Below, in pieces: positions 1 to 12,318 of a DNA stretch of 64,000 bases (positions are counted from its first letter, which is position 1; each line of letters opens with the position of its first letter). The stretch spans positions 758,501-822,500 of the forward strand of contig NC_091009.1 of NCBI RefSeq assembly GCF_041146395.1. The letters run 5' to 3'. The notes under the pieces are model-generated. The model was not told the origin of the DNA. It did not search any database and saw only the letters and a list, made by a program, of their open reading frames with translations. Position numbers and translations under genes: made by a program. This DNA comes from Eulemur rufifrons (lineage: Eukaryota; Chordata; Mammalia; Primates; Lemuridae).

Positions 1-2695
1 CAAACTAGAGTTTAGTATGCCTACAAACCACCACATCATCGTTGCTTTCTCTGAGTGAATGTAACCCTTTCCATATATGACTCTCAATCTTAAACCAAAA
101 TAGAATTTAGCACGCCTACATTCCACAACCAGAAATTTGCTTTCCCTAAGAGACTCTAAGCTTTCTTATATGTGATTCTCAAACTTCGTCCAAACTAGAG
201 TTTAGCACGCCTAGAAAACACCACCCCACAGTTGCTTTCTCTGCATGAATGTAAGCATTTGTATATATGACACTGGTACTTCTTTCAAAATACAATTTAG
301 CAGACCTAAAAATCTACCGCCAAGAGTTGCTTTCTCTGACTGTCTGCTTTCGAACTTCTTCCAAACTATATTTTAGCATGCCAACAAAACACCACCCCAT
401 AGTTGCTTTCTCTGCGTCCATATAAGCGTTCATATATATGTCTCTCGTACTTCTTCCAAACTGGAGTTTAGTATACCTAAAAACCGGCACCACAATTTAC
501 CTTTCTCTGAGTGAATGAAGCATATCCATGTATGCCTCTTTCACTTCATCCAAATTAGAGTTTAGCGGCCTACAAACCACCTCCTGTGAGTTGCTTTCTC
601 TAGGTGACTGTAAACTTTCCTATATAAGACTCTCGAACTTCTTCCAAACTACAGTTTGGAATGCCAACAATACAGCGCCCCATCATTGATTTCTCTGGGT
701 GAACATAAGCGTTCCCATATATGACTCTCACTCTTTTTCCAAAATAGAATTTAGCAGACCTACACACCAGCCCCCGATGGTTCCTTTCTCTAAGTGACTC
801 TAATTTTCCCCAGATATGACTCTCGAACTTCCTCCAAACTACAGATTATGATGATTACATACACCACCCCACAATTGCTTTCTCTGCGTGAATGTAACCG
901 TTCATATATGACTCTCCTACTTCTTCGAACTACAGTTGTTATTCCTACAAACCACCACGACAAAGTTCTTTCTCTGAGTGAATGCAAGCGTTCTCACACT
1001 TCATCCAAATTACAGTTTAGCAGACCTACCAACAAACTACAGAGAGTTGTTTTCTCTGTGTCAGTGTAATCTTTCCTATATAAGGCTCTCGAACTTCTTC
1101 CAAACCACAGTTTAGCATGCCAACAAAATACGACCCCAGAGTTGCTTTCTCTGCGTGAATGTAAGCATTCGTATATATGACTCTCCTACTTCCTCCAAAA
1201 TACAGTTTAGAATGCTTACAAACCACCACCCAAACGTTGCGTTCTCTGAGTGAATGTAAGCGTTCCCATGTTTGACTCTCACAATTGATGCAAATTAGAG
1301 TTTAGCATGCTTAGAAACAATCTGCCGAGAGTTACTTTCTCTAGGTGACTGTAAGCTTTCTTATATAAGACTCGCGAACTTCTTCCAAACTACAGTTTAG
1401 CATGCCAACGAAACACTGCCCCATCGTTGATTTCTCTGAGTGAACATAAGCGTTCCCACATATGACTTTCTCTCTTCTTCCAAAATAGAATTTAGCAGAT
1501 CTACAAAACGGCCCCCGATGGTTGCTTTCTCTAAGTGACTGCAATTTTCCCCAGATAAGACTCCCGAACTTCCTCCAAAGTATACATTAACATGCGTACA
1601 TACGCCACCCATCAGTTGCTTTCTCTGCGTGAATGTAACCGTTCATATATATGACTCTCCTACTTCTTCCAAACTACAGTTATGATGCCTACAAATCACC
1701 ACCCAAACGTTGTGTTCTCTGAGTGAATGTAAGCGTTCCCATGTTTGACTCTCACAATTGCTGCTAATTAGTGTTTACAGGCTTGCAAAGCTGTCCCGAG
1801 TGTTGCTTTCTCTAGGTGACTCTAAGTTATCCTATATAACACTCTCGAACTCCTTCCAAACTGCAGTTTAGCATGCCAACAACACATCACCCCATAGTTT
1901 CTTTCTCTGCATGAATGTAAGCGTTTGTCTATATGACTCTGGTACGTCTTTCAAAATACAATTTAGCAGACCTAAAAATCACCCGCCAAGAGTTGCTTTC
2001 TGTAAATGACTGTCAGCTTTCGAACTTCTTCCAATCTATAGTTTAGCATGCCTGCACTACAGCACCCCATATTTGCTTTCTCTGTGTTAATGTAAGCGTT
2101 CCTGTATATGTCTCTCGTACCTCTTCCAAAGTAGAGTTCAGTATGCTCAAAAACGGCCACCCCAACGTTGCTTTCTCTGAGTGAATGTAAGCGTTCCTGT
2201 ATATGATTCTAACACTTCATTGAAAATAGAGTTTAGCAGGCCTACGAACCACCCCCCCAAGAGTTGCTTTCTCTAAATGACTGTAAGCATCCCAGATATG
2301 ACTCTCGAACATCCCCCAAACTATAGTTTAGTAGGCATACAAACATCACTCCATAGTTGCTTTCTCTGCATGAATGTAAGCGTTCCTATATATGATTCTC
2401 GTACTTCTTCCAAACTAGAGTTTAGTATGCCTACAAACCACAACCTGATCGTTGATTTCTCTGAGTGAATGTACGCAGTCCCCAAAATGACTCTCCCCCT
2501 TCTTCCAAAGTAGGTTTTGCAGGCCTACAAACCATCCCCTGAAAGTTGGTTTCTATAAATGACGGTACGCTTTCCTATATATTTCTCTTTAACTTCTTGC
2601 AAAATAGAGATTAGCATGGCTACAAAAAATCCACCCCATAATTGCTTTCTCTGCATGAATGTAAGTGTTCCCATATATCATTCTCCTACTTCTTC
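1..2695. repeat. Satellite higher-order repeat, copy 1 (2,695 bp)
   Basis: About 29 monomers. The first bases, CAAACTAGAGTTTAGTATGC, reappear at 2696 and at 5378, and the following several hundred bases align monomer by monomer with the next copy. One example is the TGTGATTCTCAAACTTCGTCC monomer pair near 167, matched near 2866. The order of monomer types is C-A-B-A-B-C-A-C-A-B-C and onward. Inner segmental repeats also occur: about 660-900 resembles 1400-1650, and 1219-1300 resembles 1690-1770. Confidence 0.8.
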
Positions 2696-5377
2696 CAAAC
2701 TAGAGTTTAGTATGCCTACAAACCACCACATCATCGTAGCTTTCTCTGAGTGAATGTAAGCCTTCCCATATATGACTCTCACTCTGAAACCAAAATAGAG
2801 TTTAGCACGCCTACATTCCACACCAGAGATTTGCTTTCTCTAAGTGACTCTAAGCTTTCTTATATGTGATTCTCAAACTTCGTCCAAACTAGAGTTTAGC
2901 ATGCCTAGAAAACACCACCCCACAGTTGCTTTCTCTGCATGAATGTAAGCGTTTGTATATATGACTCTGGTACTTCTTTCAAAATACAATTTAGCAGACC
3001 GAAAATTGAACCGCCGAGAGTTGCTTTCTCTAAGTGACTGTCTGCTTTCGAAATTCTTCCAAATTATGTTTTAGCATGCCTACAAAACACCACCCCATAG
3101 TTACTTTCTCTGCATCAATATAAGCGTTCATATATATGCCTCTCTCACTTCATCTAAATTAGAGTTTAGCAGGCCTACAAACCACGCCCCGTGAGTTGCT
3201 TTCTCTAGGTGACTGTAAACTTTCCTATATAAGAATCTCCAACTTCTTTCAAACTACACCATGCCAACAAAACACCACACCGTGGTTGCTTTCTCTGAGT
3301 GAACATAAGCGTTCCCATATATGACTCACACTCTGTTTCCAAAATAGAATTTAGCAGATCTACAAACCAGCCCAAAATGGTTCCTTTCTCTAAGTGACTG
3401 TAATTTTCCCCAGATATGACTCTCGCACTTCCTCCAAACTACAGATTAACATGCATACCTGCGCCACCCCACAGTTGCTTTCTCTGCGTGAATGTAACCG
3501 TTCATATATATGACTCTCCTACTTCTTCCCAACTACAGTTATTATGCCTTCAAACCATCACGATAATGTTTCTTTCTCTAAGTGAATGAATGCAAGCGTT
3601 CTCACATTTCATCCAAATTAGAGTTTAGCAGGCCTACCAATAAACTTCCGAGAGTTGTTTTCTCTGTGTCACTGTAATCTTTCCTATATAAGACGCTCGA
3701 ACTTCTTCCAAACCACAGTTTAGCATGCCAACAAAATACGACCCCAGAGTGGCTTTCTCTGCCTGAATGTAAGCGTTCATATATATGACTCTCGTACTTC
3801 CTCCAAAATACAGTTTAGAATGCCTACAAACCACCACCCAAACGTTGCGTTCTCTGAATGAATGAAAGCATTCCCATGTTTGACTCTCACAATTGATGCA
3901 AAGTAGAGTTTAGCAGGCCAAGAAAGGATCTCCCGAGAGTTGCTTTCTCTAGGTGACTGTAAGCTTTCCTAAATAAGACTCTCCAACTTCTTCCAAACTA
4001 CAGGTTAACATGCCCACAAAACATCACCCCATAGTTTTTTCTTTGCATGAATGTAAGCATTAGTATATATGACTCTGGTACTTCTTTCAAAATACAATTT
4101 AGCAGACCTAAAAATCACCCACCAAGAGTTGCTTTCTCTAAGTGACTGTTCAGGTTTAGAACTTCTTCCAAACTATAGCATGCTTACAAAACACCACCCC
4201 GTAGTTGCTTTCTCTGGGTGAATGTAAACGTTCCCAAATATCATTCTCGTACTTCTTCCAAACTATTTAGTATGCCTACAAAAACCAGCCCAATGTTGTT
4301 TCTCTGAGGGAATGTAAGCGGTCCCATGTTTGACTCTCACACTTCATCCAAATTAGAGTTTAGCATGTGTACAAACAATCTCCCGAGAGTTGCTTTCCCT
4401 AGGTAATGGTAATCATTCCTGTATAAGGTTCTCCAACTTCTTCCAAACTGCAGTTTAGCATGCCTACAAAAACTGACGCTAGAAGTGCTTTCTCTGCGTG
4501 AATGTAAGTGTTCCTATATAGGACTCTCGTACTTCTTCCAAACTACAGTTTAGTATGCCCTACAAACCACCACCCAAACGTTGTTTTCTCTGAGTGAATG
4601 TAAGCGTTCCCATATATGACTCTCACACTTCAACCAAAATAGAGTTTAGCAGGCCTACATTCCACACCCAGAGAGTTGTTTTCTCTACGTGACTGTAAAC
4701 TTTCCTATATATGACTCTCAAACTTCGTCCAAACTAGAGTTTTGCAAGCCTACAAAACACCACCCCATAGTTGTTTTCGGTGCCGGAATGTAAGCGGCTC
4801 TACATGTGATTCTCTTGCTTCTTCCAAATTACAGGTTAGTATGCCTAGGAACCACAACCACGACGTTGCTTTCACTGAGTTCCCATATATTATTCTAACA
4901 CTTCATTGAAAATAGAGTTTAGCAGGCCTACGAAACACCCCCCGAGAGTTGCTTTCTCTAAGTGACTGTAAGCTTCCCAGATATGACTCTCGAACTTCCT
5001 CCAAACTATATTTTAGTAGGCATACAAACATCACTCCATAGTTGCTTTCTCTGCGTGAAGGTAAGCGTTCCTATATACGATTCTCGTACTTCTTCCAAAC
5101 TAGAGTTGACTATGCCTACAAATCACAATCCCATCGTTGATTTCTCTGAGTGAATGCACGCGGTCCCCAATATGACTCTCCCCCTTCTTCCAAACTGGAG
5201 TTTTGCAGGTGTACAAAACATCCCCCGAGAGTTGGTTTCTATGACTGTAACCTTTCCTATATATTACTCCTTAACTTCTTCCAAACTAGAGATTAGCATG
5301 GCTACAAAAACGCCACCCCATAGTTGCTTTCTCTACGTGAATGTAAGCGTTCCCATATATCATTCTCCCACTTCTTC
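2696..5377. repeat. Satellite higher-order repeat, copy 2 (about 2,682 bp)
   Basis: Second copy of the 2.69-kb HOR. It shares the distinctive monomers of copy 1: the CACTCTGAAACC/TAAACC monomer, the ACTCTGGTACTTCTTTC monomer, the monomer with the GTTTGACTCTCACAATTGATGC box, and the CGGTCCCC or CAGTCCCC monomer near 5160. It differs by scattered substitutions and a few monomer gains and losses, so the copies are related but not recently homogenised. Confidence 0.75.
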
Positions 5378-6885
5378 CAAACTAGAGTTTAGTATGCCTA
5401 CAAACCACCACGTCGTCGTTGCTTTCTCTGAGGGAATGTAAGCCTTCCCATATATGACTCTCACTCTTAAACCAAAATAGAGTTTAGCAGGCCTACTTTC
5501 CACACCCAGAGATTTGCTTTCTCTAAGTGACTGTAAGCTTTCTTATATGTGATTCTCAAACTTCGTCCAAACTAGAGTTTAGCATGCCTATAAAACACCA
5601 CCCCATAGTTACTTTCAGTGCGTCAAAATGTATGTGTTCCTATATGTGATTCTCGTGCTTCTTCCAAACTGCAGTTTAGTAAGCCTACAAACAACCCCAT
5701 CGTTGCTTTCTCTGAGGGAATGTAAGCGTTCTCATATATGACTCTCACACTTCAACCAAAACAGGGTTTTGCAGGCCTACAAACCACCCGCCAAGACTTG
5801 CTTTTTCAAAGTGGCTGTTACCTTTCCTATATAGGACTCTGGAACTTCTCCCAAGCTAGACTTTAACATGTCTACCTGACACTACTCCGTAGTTGCTCTC
5901 GGTGTGTGAATGTAAGCGTTCCTATATATGAGTCTTGTACTTCTTCCTAACTAGCATCTGGCATGCCAAAATAACACTCCCCCATAGTTGCTTTCTTTGA
6001 GTCAATGTAAACATTCCTATATATGTCTCTCGCACTTCTTCCAAACTTGAGTTATGTCTACAAACCAATCCCCGACAGCTGTTTTCTCTGAACGAATTTA
6101 AGCGTTCCTATATAGGACTATGGCACTTCCTCCAAACTAGAGTTTAGCAAGCCTACACTCCACCCCCGTTCGTTGCTTTCTCTAAGTTACTGTAAGCTTT
6201 CCTATACATGGCTCTCGAAATTTTCCAAACTAGAGTTAGCATGCCTACTATACACCTACACATAATTGCTTTGTCTGAGTGAATATAAGCCTTCCTCTAT
6301 ATGACTGTCGCACTTTTTCCAAATTAGAGTGTAGCCAGCCTGGAAAGCACCCCTTATAGTTGCTTTCATTGAGTGAATGTTAACATTCCTATGTATGACT
6401 CTCGCAACTTTTCCAATCTAAGATTTTAGCAATGCTACAAATCCCCCGCCGAGAGTTCCTATACATAACTGTCCTCTTTTTCCAAGCTAGAGTTTAGGAA
6501 GCCTAGAAACCGTCCCCCCGTAGACGCTTTATGTGAATGTAAGCGTTCCTATATATGACTCTCGCCTTCCTCCAAACTAGAGCTTAGCAAGCCTACAAAC
6601 CAACTCCCTATAATTGCTTTCTCTGAATGAATGATATCGTTCCTATATAAGACTCTCGAACTTCTTCCAAACCAGAGTTTAACAAGCCAAAAAAGCACCC
6701 CCCATAGATGCTTCCTCTAACTCAAAGCTAATATTCCTATATATGATTCAGCTTCTTCATCCAAACTAGAGTAAGGCAAGCCTACAAATCACACACCAAT
6801 AGTTGCTTTCTATCAGTAAATGTAAGCATCCCTATATATGACTATAGCAATTCTTCCAAACTGGAGTTTAGCAAGCCTCCAGACC
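5378..6885. repeat. Third satellite HOR copy, cut short and decaying
   Basis: The first ~200 bp follow the HOR start. After about 5590 the order stops matching the earlier copies, and the monomers resemble those near 4740-4900 instead. From about 5880 to 6885 the A-B-C cycle fades, anchors mutate and spacing becomes irregular (for example the monomers near 6440-6520). This is the usual picture of an array edge that escapes homogenisation. The final monomer ends around GTTTAGCAAGCCT at 6860-6876. Confidence 0.65.
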
Positions 6886-7018
6886 CCCGGACCCCACTCC
6901 ATAGTACCCTGGGCATTGGCGCCTGCCTGTCATGCAGGACATAGGGGCGGACCCTCATCTCAGACACGGCATTGGTGGATTGTAGGCTTTTTTAAGTTTT
7001 TGAATTGAAGAAGTCTGA
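6886..7018 (+). repeat. 5'-truncated core element at the satellite/telomeric boundary
   Basis: The sequence leaves the 93-bp satellite around 6876-6890 and enters a core element without its usual GGGCCCTGTCTGCA start. It shows CACTCCATAGTACCCTGGGC, then CATGCAGGAC, GGATTGTAGGCTT and GAAGTCTGAGAATT, the standard order of a core. Degenerate TTAGGG follows immediately. The boundary therefore cut a core rather than telomeric filler. Confidence 0.75.
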
Positions 7019-8015
7019 GAATTGGAATTGGGTTTAGGGTAAGGTTAGGTGTTAGGGACTAGGATTAGGTTTAGGGGTTAGGGTTTTAGGTTAGAATTAG
7101 GGTTAGGATTACTGTTAGGGTTAGAGATTAGGATTATGTTTAGTGGTTGGGTTTAGGTTTAGGGTGAGAGGCAAGAGTAAGGGTCAGGGATTAGGGTTAC
7201 TGTTAGGAGTTAGATTCAGGGCTTACTAAGGGTTTGGTTTAGAGATAGGGTTAGGGCTTACGTTTAACGGTGTGTGTTAGGGCACGGGCCCTGTCTAATG
7301 TACGGGGCACTGTGGGTGTGGAGCAAGGCTGGGTCCCCACTTCATCGTACCCTGGGTGTTGGGCTTCAACTGTCACGCAGGACAAAGGCAGAGGCTCATC
7401 TCACGCATGGTTAGGATTAAGGTTTAAGTTTAGGGTCAGGGTTGAGGGTTAGGGTGAGGGTTAACAGTTAGAGTTAGGGTAAGGGGGTTAGGGATAGGGT
7501 TAGGGTTAAGGGTTAGGAGCTTGGTTCAGGTTTAAGGTTAGCATTAGAGGGTAGGGTTTGTGTAACTGTAGATCAGTGTTGGGTTTAGATCTCTAGGCAT
7601 TAGGGTAAAGGTTAGGGTTAGGGTTAAGAGTTAGGGTTATGTTTAAAGGTTAGGATTGGGATTAGGCTTAAGGGTTAAGGTTAAGGTTATGGGTTATGAC
7701 TAAGGATCAACGGTTAGGGTTATTTTTAGGCGTAGGGTTAGGGTAAGGGGTTAGAGTTAGTGTTAGTGTTGTTGGTCGGGTTAAGGTTAGGGTTGGCGTT
7801 TCAGAATTAGGGATTAGGTGTTATGTTTATAGCTAGGAGTTAGGGTTAGAATTGCGGTATAGGGCTTGTTCTCAGGGTGTCATGCATTAACGTTAAGATA
7901 AGGGGTTAAAGTTAGGGTTACGGTGAGCTTTACCTGTTAAGGTGAGCAGTAGGATCAGGGTTAGGTGTTATGTTCAGGGTGAGGGTTATTTGTTAGGGGT
8001 AGTGTTTATACTTAG
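7019..8015 (+). repeat. Degenerate TTAGGG tract holding one truncated core
   Basis: G-rich hexamer derivatives (TTAGGG, TTAGGT, TTAGTG, TAAGGG, TTACGG) fill this kilobase. Perfect runs never exceed a few units. The only other content is the truncated core listed separately. I see no gene or known transposon here. Confidence 0.85.
7279..7410 (+). repeat. 3'-truncated core joined directly to TTAGG
   Basis: Starts like a complete core with AGGGCACGGGCCCTGTCTAA and continues through ATCGTACCCTGGG and CACGCAGGAC to CTCACGCATGG. It then passes straight into TTAGGATTAAGG, lacking the final ~60 bp (GGATTGTAGGCTT...TCTGAGAATT) that other cores have. Its 5' half mixes A-like (GGGCCCTGTCT) and B-like (AATGTACGG) features. 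Confidence 0.7.
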
Positions 8016-11000
8016 CATACGGGCCCTGTCTGCACTGGGAGGTGGGCGGGGTTTAGGGGGATGGAATTGTCCCCGGGAACCCACTCTATCGTACGCTGGG
8101 TATGGGCTCCTGGGTTTCATGCAGGACACAGTGGCAGAGCCCCCTTTTACTCATGGCATGGGAGGATTGTAGGCTTTCTAAACTCTGAGAAAGCAAGAAG
8201 TCTGAGAATTAGATTTAGGGGTAGGATTATGGTAATGTTTAGGGATGAAGATTAGTGTCAGGGTGGTGTCTTGGGTTAGGGGTTGGGGTTAAAGGTTAGT
8301 GTTAGGTTTAACAGTTACAGTTAGGTTTATGGTTAAGTTTCAGGGTTAGGGTTAAGGTTTGGGTTTAGCGTTTGGCACAGGGGAAGACTTCAATGTTAGC
8401 TTTATGGTTAAAGATTAGGATTAGTGTTAGTGTGAGGGTTAATGGTAAGGGTCAAGATTAATGGTTCAGGTTGGGGTTAGGCTTCGGTTTAGGGTTAGGG
8501 GTTAGGGTTAGGCTTAGGGTTAAGGGATAGGATTAGGGTTAAGTGTTGGGCTTAGGGTTAGGGTTTAGTGTTATGGTTATCGTTAAGGATTAGGGTTAGG
8601 GTCAGGGTTAAATGTTTGGGTGCGGGTAATGGTTAGGGTCAGGGTTAAGGTTTACGGATAGGGTTAGTGTTAAGGGTTACAGGTAGGTTTAGGGTTCAGG
8701 GTTAGAGTTAGCATTAGGGCTTAAGGTTAGGATTAGGTGGTAGGTTACATTTAGGTTTAGATCTAGGCGTTAGAGTAAGGGTTAAGAGATAGGGTAAGGT
8801 TTAATGCTTAGGATTAGGGTTAGGGTTTTGGGTTAAAGTAAGTGTTAGGGGTTAGGTTTAAGGATCAAAGGTTAGGGTTATGTTTAGTTGTAGGGTTAGG
8901 GATAAGGGATAAGATTGGCGTAAGTGTTTTCCTTACTTTTATGGTCAAGGGTCACCCTTAGATTAAGGGTTAAGTTTAGTGTTAAGGGTTATGGTGAGGG
9001 TTAACGGTTACGGTAAAGGTTAAGCGTTAGTGTTAGGGATTAGCGATTAGGGTTTTTGGTAAGTGTTAGGGTTAGGAGTTAGTGTTTTATGAAGGGGTAT
9101 GGTTAGAATTAGGATTGGGGTTAGTGTTAGGGTTAGGTTTAGGGGTTAGGTTTAGGGTAAAAGGATAGGATTAGGGTTAAGGGTTGGGCTCAGATTTAGG
9201 GTTAAAGTTTAGTGTTCGGGTTAATGTTTAGTGTTATGGTCCAGTTTAAGTGTTAGGGTGAGGGTTAACGGTTAGGATTAGGCTTAGAGGTTGGGGATAT
9301 AGTGAGGGTTCAGTGTTAAGGTTAGGTTTAGGGTTCAGGGTTAGGGTTAGCTTTAGGGGTTATGGTTAGGGTTAGGTGTTAGGTTAGTGTCAGGGTTAGG
9401 TCTAGTCGTGAGGGTAAGGTTTAGGGTTAGCTTTAAGAGCTAGGGTTAGGTTTAATGGTTAGGATTAGGATTAAGGTTAAAGGTTAGGGTAAGGCTTAGG
9501 GGTTAGGGTGAAGGGTTAAGGGTTTTTGTTAGGCATAGCGTTGGGGTTAGAAGTAAGGGTTACTGTCAGTGTTAGGGTTGTAGGCAGGGTTACGGTTAGG
9601 GTTAGCGGTTTAGAATTAGGGTTAGGGATTAGGTGTTCCAGTGATGAATAGGAGATAGGGTGAGAATTAGTGGATAGGGGTTGTTCTCAGGGAATGGGTT
9701 ATGCACTAACGTTAGGATAAGAGGTTAAAGTTAGGCTCACGGTCAGTTTTACGTGTTAAGGGGAGAAATAGGAACAGGGTTGGGTGTTATGTTCAGGGTG
9801 AGGGATATCTGTTACAGGTATTGTTTATGCTTAGCGCACGGGTCCTGTCTGCATTAGGCGGGGGAGGAGGTTCGGGGGCTGGGATTGTCACCAGGATCCC
9901 ACTGTATCGTCCTCTGGGTATGGGCCCGTGGGTTTCATGCAGGACACCGTGGTAGAGCCTCCTTTCACGCATGGCATGGGAGGATTGCAGGCTTTCTAAA
10001 CTCTAAGAAAGCAAGAAGTCTGAGAATTAGATTTAGGGTTAGGATTATGGTTAGGGTTAAGGATGAAGTTTAGTGTTAGGGTGAGGGCTTAGGGTTAGGG
10101 ATTAGGGTTAGGGTTAAAGGTTACTCTTAGGTTTAACAGTTACAGTTCGGTTTAGGGTTGAGGTTTACGGTTAGGGTTAAGATGAGGGGTTAGGGTTTGG
10201 TATAGGGTTAGGGTTAGGTACAGGGTTAGGGTTAAGTGTTAGAATTAGGGTTGAAGATTAGGATTAGGGTTAGGATTAAAGGTTAGCGTGAGAGTTAACG
10301 GTTAGGGTTAAGGTTAAGAGTTAGTGTTAGGGTTTAGGTTTAGGGTTAAGGGTTAGGGTTAGTTTTAGGGTTCGAGTTATGTGTTAGGGTTTGTGTTAGA
10401 GGTTAGGGTTTGGTTTACTGTTCAGGGTTAGGGTTACGTTTAGGGGTTAGCATTAGGGTTAAGGATTAGGTTTAGGGTAAGGGTTTAGAGTTAGTGTTCG
10501 TCTTTAGGCTCGGGGCTTAGGTTCAGGGTCAGGGGTTAGAGTTGGTGGTAGGGCTTAGATTTAGCGGTCAGTTTAAGGGCACAGGAGCTGTTTAATCTAT
10601 GGTGAGAGGGGTCTGTTCGGAGTCACCACAAAGCACAACATCATTCCCTGGGCCCTGGGACAAGACCTACATGCAGGACTCAGGCGGAGCCTCATCTCAC
10701 ACATGGCATGGCTGTATTGTAGGCTTGCTTCACTCTGGGAATGGAAGTAGTGTAAGAATTAGGGTTAGGGTTGGGGTTAGGGGTTGCAAGTTAGGGGTTA
10801 GGTTTTGACTCAGGGTTAGGTGGTAGGGATTAGTGGTTAGGGTTAGAGTTAGTGTTATGGGTTAAGTGTTAAGTCTGCTTTAGGGGGCCATGGTAAGTTT
10901 TAGGTTTGGAGTTAGCGTTAGGGTTAGGGTTTAGGGTTAAGGGATAGGGTTAGGGTTAAGGGTTAGGCTTAGGTTTCGGGTTCAGGTTTAGGGTTAGGGT

Positions 11001-11940
11001 CAGGGTTAAGGTTTAGGGTGAGGGTGAAGAGTTAGGGTTAGGGTTACGGGATTAGGGATAGGTTTAGGGTTAAGGGTCAGGTGTATGGTTCAGGTTTAAG
11101 GTTAGCATTAGGGGGTTAGTGTTAGTGTTACCTGTAGGTCAGTGTTGGGGTTAGATCTCTAGGCATTAGGGTAAAGGTTAGGGTTAGGGTTAATTGTTAG
11201 GGTTATGTTTAATGGTTAGGATTGGGATTAGGGTTAAGGGTTAGGGTTAAGGTTAGGGGTTATGACTAAGGATCAACGGTTAGTGTTATTTTTGGGCATA
11301 GGTTTAGCATAAGCGGTTAGGGTTAGCGTTAGTGTTGTTCATAGCGTTAAGGTTAGGGTTGGCGTTTCACAATTAGGGATTAGGTGTTATGGTTATGGCT
11401 AGGAGTTAGGGTTAGAATTACGGTATAGGGCTTGTTCTAGGGTGTCATGCATTTACCTTAAGATAAGGGGTTAAAGTTAGGGTTACGGTGAGCTTTACCT
11501 GTTAAGGTGAGCAGTAGGATCAGGGTTAGGTGTTATGTTCTGGGTTAGGGTTATGGGTGAGGGGTAGGGTTTATCCTTAGGGCACGGGCCCTGTATGCAC
11601 TAGGAGGCGAAGTTAGGGATCTGTGATGGTCGCTGGGAACCCACTCTATCGTACGCAGTGTATGGGCCTCTGGGTTTCATGCAGGACACTGTGGCAGAGC
11701 CGGCTTTCATGCATGGCTTAGTAGGATTGTAGGCTTTCAAAACTCTGAGAAAGCAAGGAGTCTGAGAATTAGATTTTGGGTTAGGATTACGGCACGGTTT
11801 AGGGATGAAGATTAGTGTTAGGGAGAGGGCTTAGGGTTAGGGTTTAGGGTTAGGTTTAGGGTTGTTGGTAGGGTGAAGGTTAGGGTTGACGTTTTAGAAT
11901 TAGGGATGAGGTATTACGGTTATGACTATGGTTTAGGATT

Positions 11941-11956
11941 AGAATTATAGGATAGG
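11941..11956. repeat. Target site duplication, left copy
   Basis: AGAATTATAGGATAGG, 16 bp, directly repeated at 12932-12947 on the other side of the retrocopy. The preceding bases read GGATT, so the nick site is TT/AGAA, close to the TT/AAAA preference of L1 endonuclease. Confidence 0.92.
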
Positions 11957-12005
11957 TTCTCCCACTTCCTCCGTTCAGATTCTGCCAATAGTTAGCAGAG
12001 AGGTA
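11957..12005 (+). repeat. 49-bp inverted repeat, left arm
   Basis: Exact reverse complement of 12319-12367 by base-by-base reading. It marks the overlap of the inverted and forward cDNA segments of the retrocopy. It is not a transposon terminal repeat, because the right arm is internal to the insertion. Confidence 0.92.
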
Positions 12006-12318
12006 GAACTATTCCTCTCAGATAGGGCCACGGACATTTGTTAACCAAAGCTGAAGTCTCTTCCTATATTAAGTGGAAAAATTGGTTGAAAACTACAAAA
12101 ATTCAAAGTGTACTTCAGGAAAATGAAACTAACTTGCTTGTGTGTGGTTTCAGTTCATCAGATCATCAGAGCAGGGTGTGGATAGCCCACTTGGGCCAGA
12201 ACCAGCATTCTGAAGTGTTTTGCCTTCACATCAGTTGTAAGAGTCCTGCAGAGCGGAACAATTCCTCAGGGCCTGGGTATCTGGGGTGCTGCTGAGGACC
12301 CCCTGACATGGGCGTGGG

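Larger units (their letters stand above)
1..6885. repeat. 93-bp satellite array with three alternating monomer types
   Basis: Roughly 73 tandem monomers of 92-95 bp fill this stretch. Each has an anchor like TTGCTTTCTCT, then a variable GTGAATGTAAGCG or GTGACTGTAAGC box, a TATATATGACTCTC box, CTTCTTCCAAACT and GTTTAGCATGCCTAC. Three monomer types cycle. Type A has GAGAGTTGC..GTGACTGTAA..CTCGAACTTC, type B has CCATAGTTGC..GCGTGAATGTAA..CTCGTACTTC, and type C has ACGTTGC..GAGTGAATGTAA..CTCACACTTCATCC. Occasional monomers are skipped. I do not recognise the family. It is A/T-rich and shows no gene; the short frames in it (for example 1026-1229 and 3634-3837 on the minus strand) simply follow the near-multiple-of-three period. 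Seen directly: periodicity and types. Inferred: satellite DNA of heterochromatin. Confidence 0.9.

Noticed and set aside
1..5441. Many 60-95-codon frames in the 93-bp satellite on both strands
   Set aside because: Monomer length is often a multiple of three, so one frame stays open across monomers by chance. Peptides repeat with the monomer, overlap on opposite strands and lack any recognisable domain.
12038..12295. 85-codon plus-strand frame in the retrocopy
   Set aside because: It runs through the inverted segment antisense to the source transcript, with no domain and no promoter. The biologically meaningful strand there is the minus strand, where only a short C-terminal tail and stop are visible.
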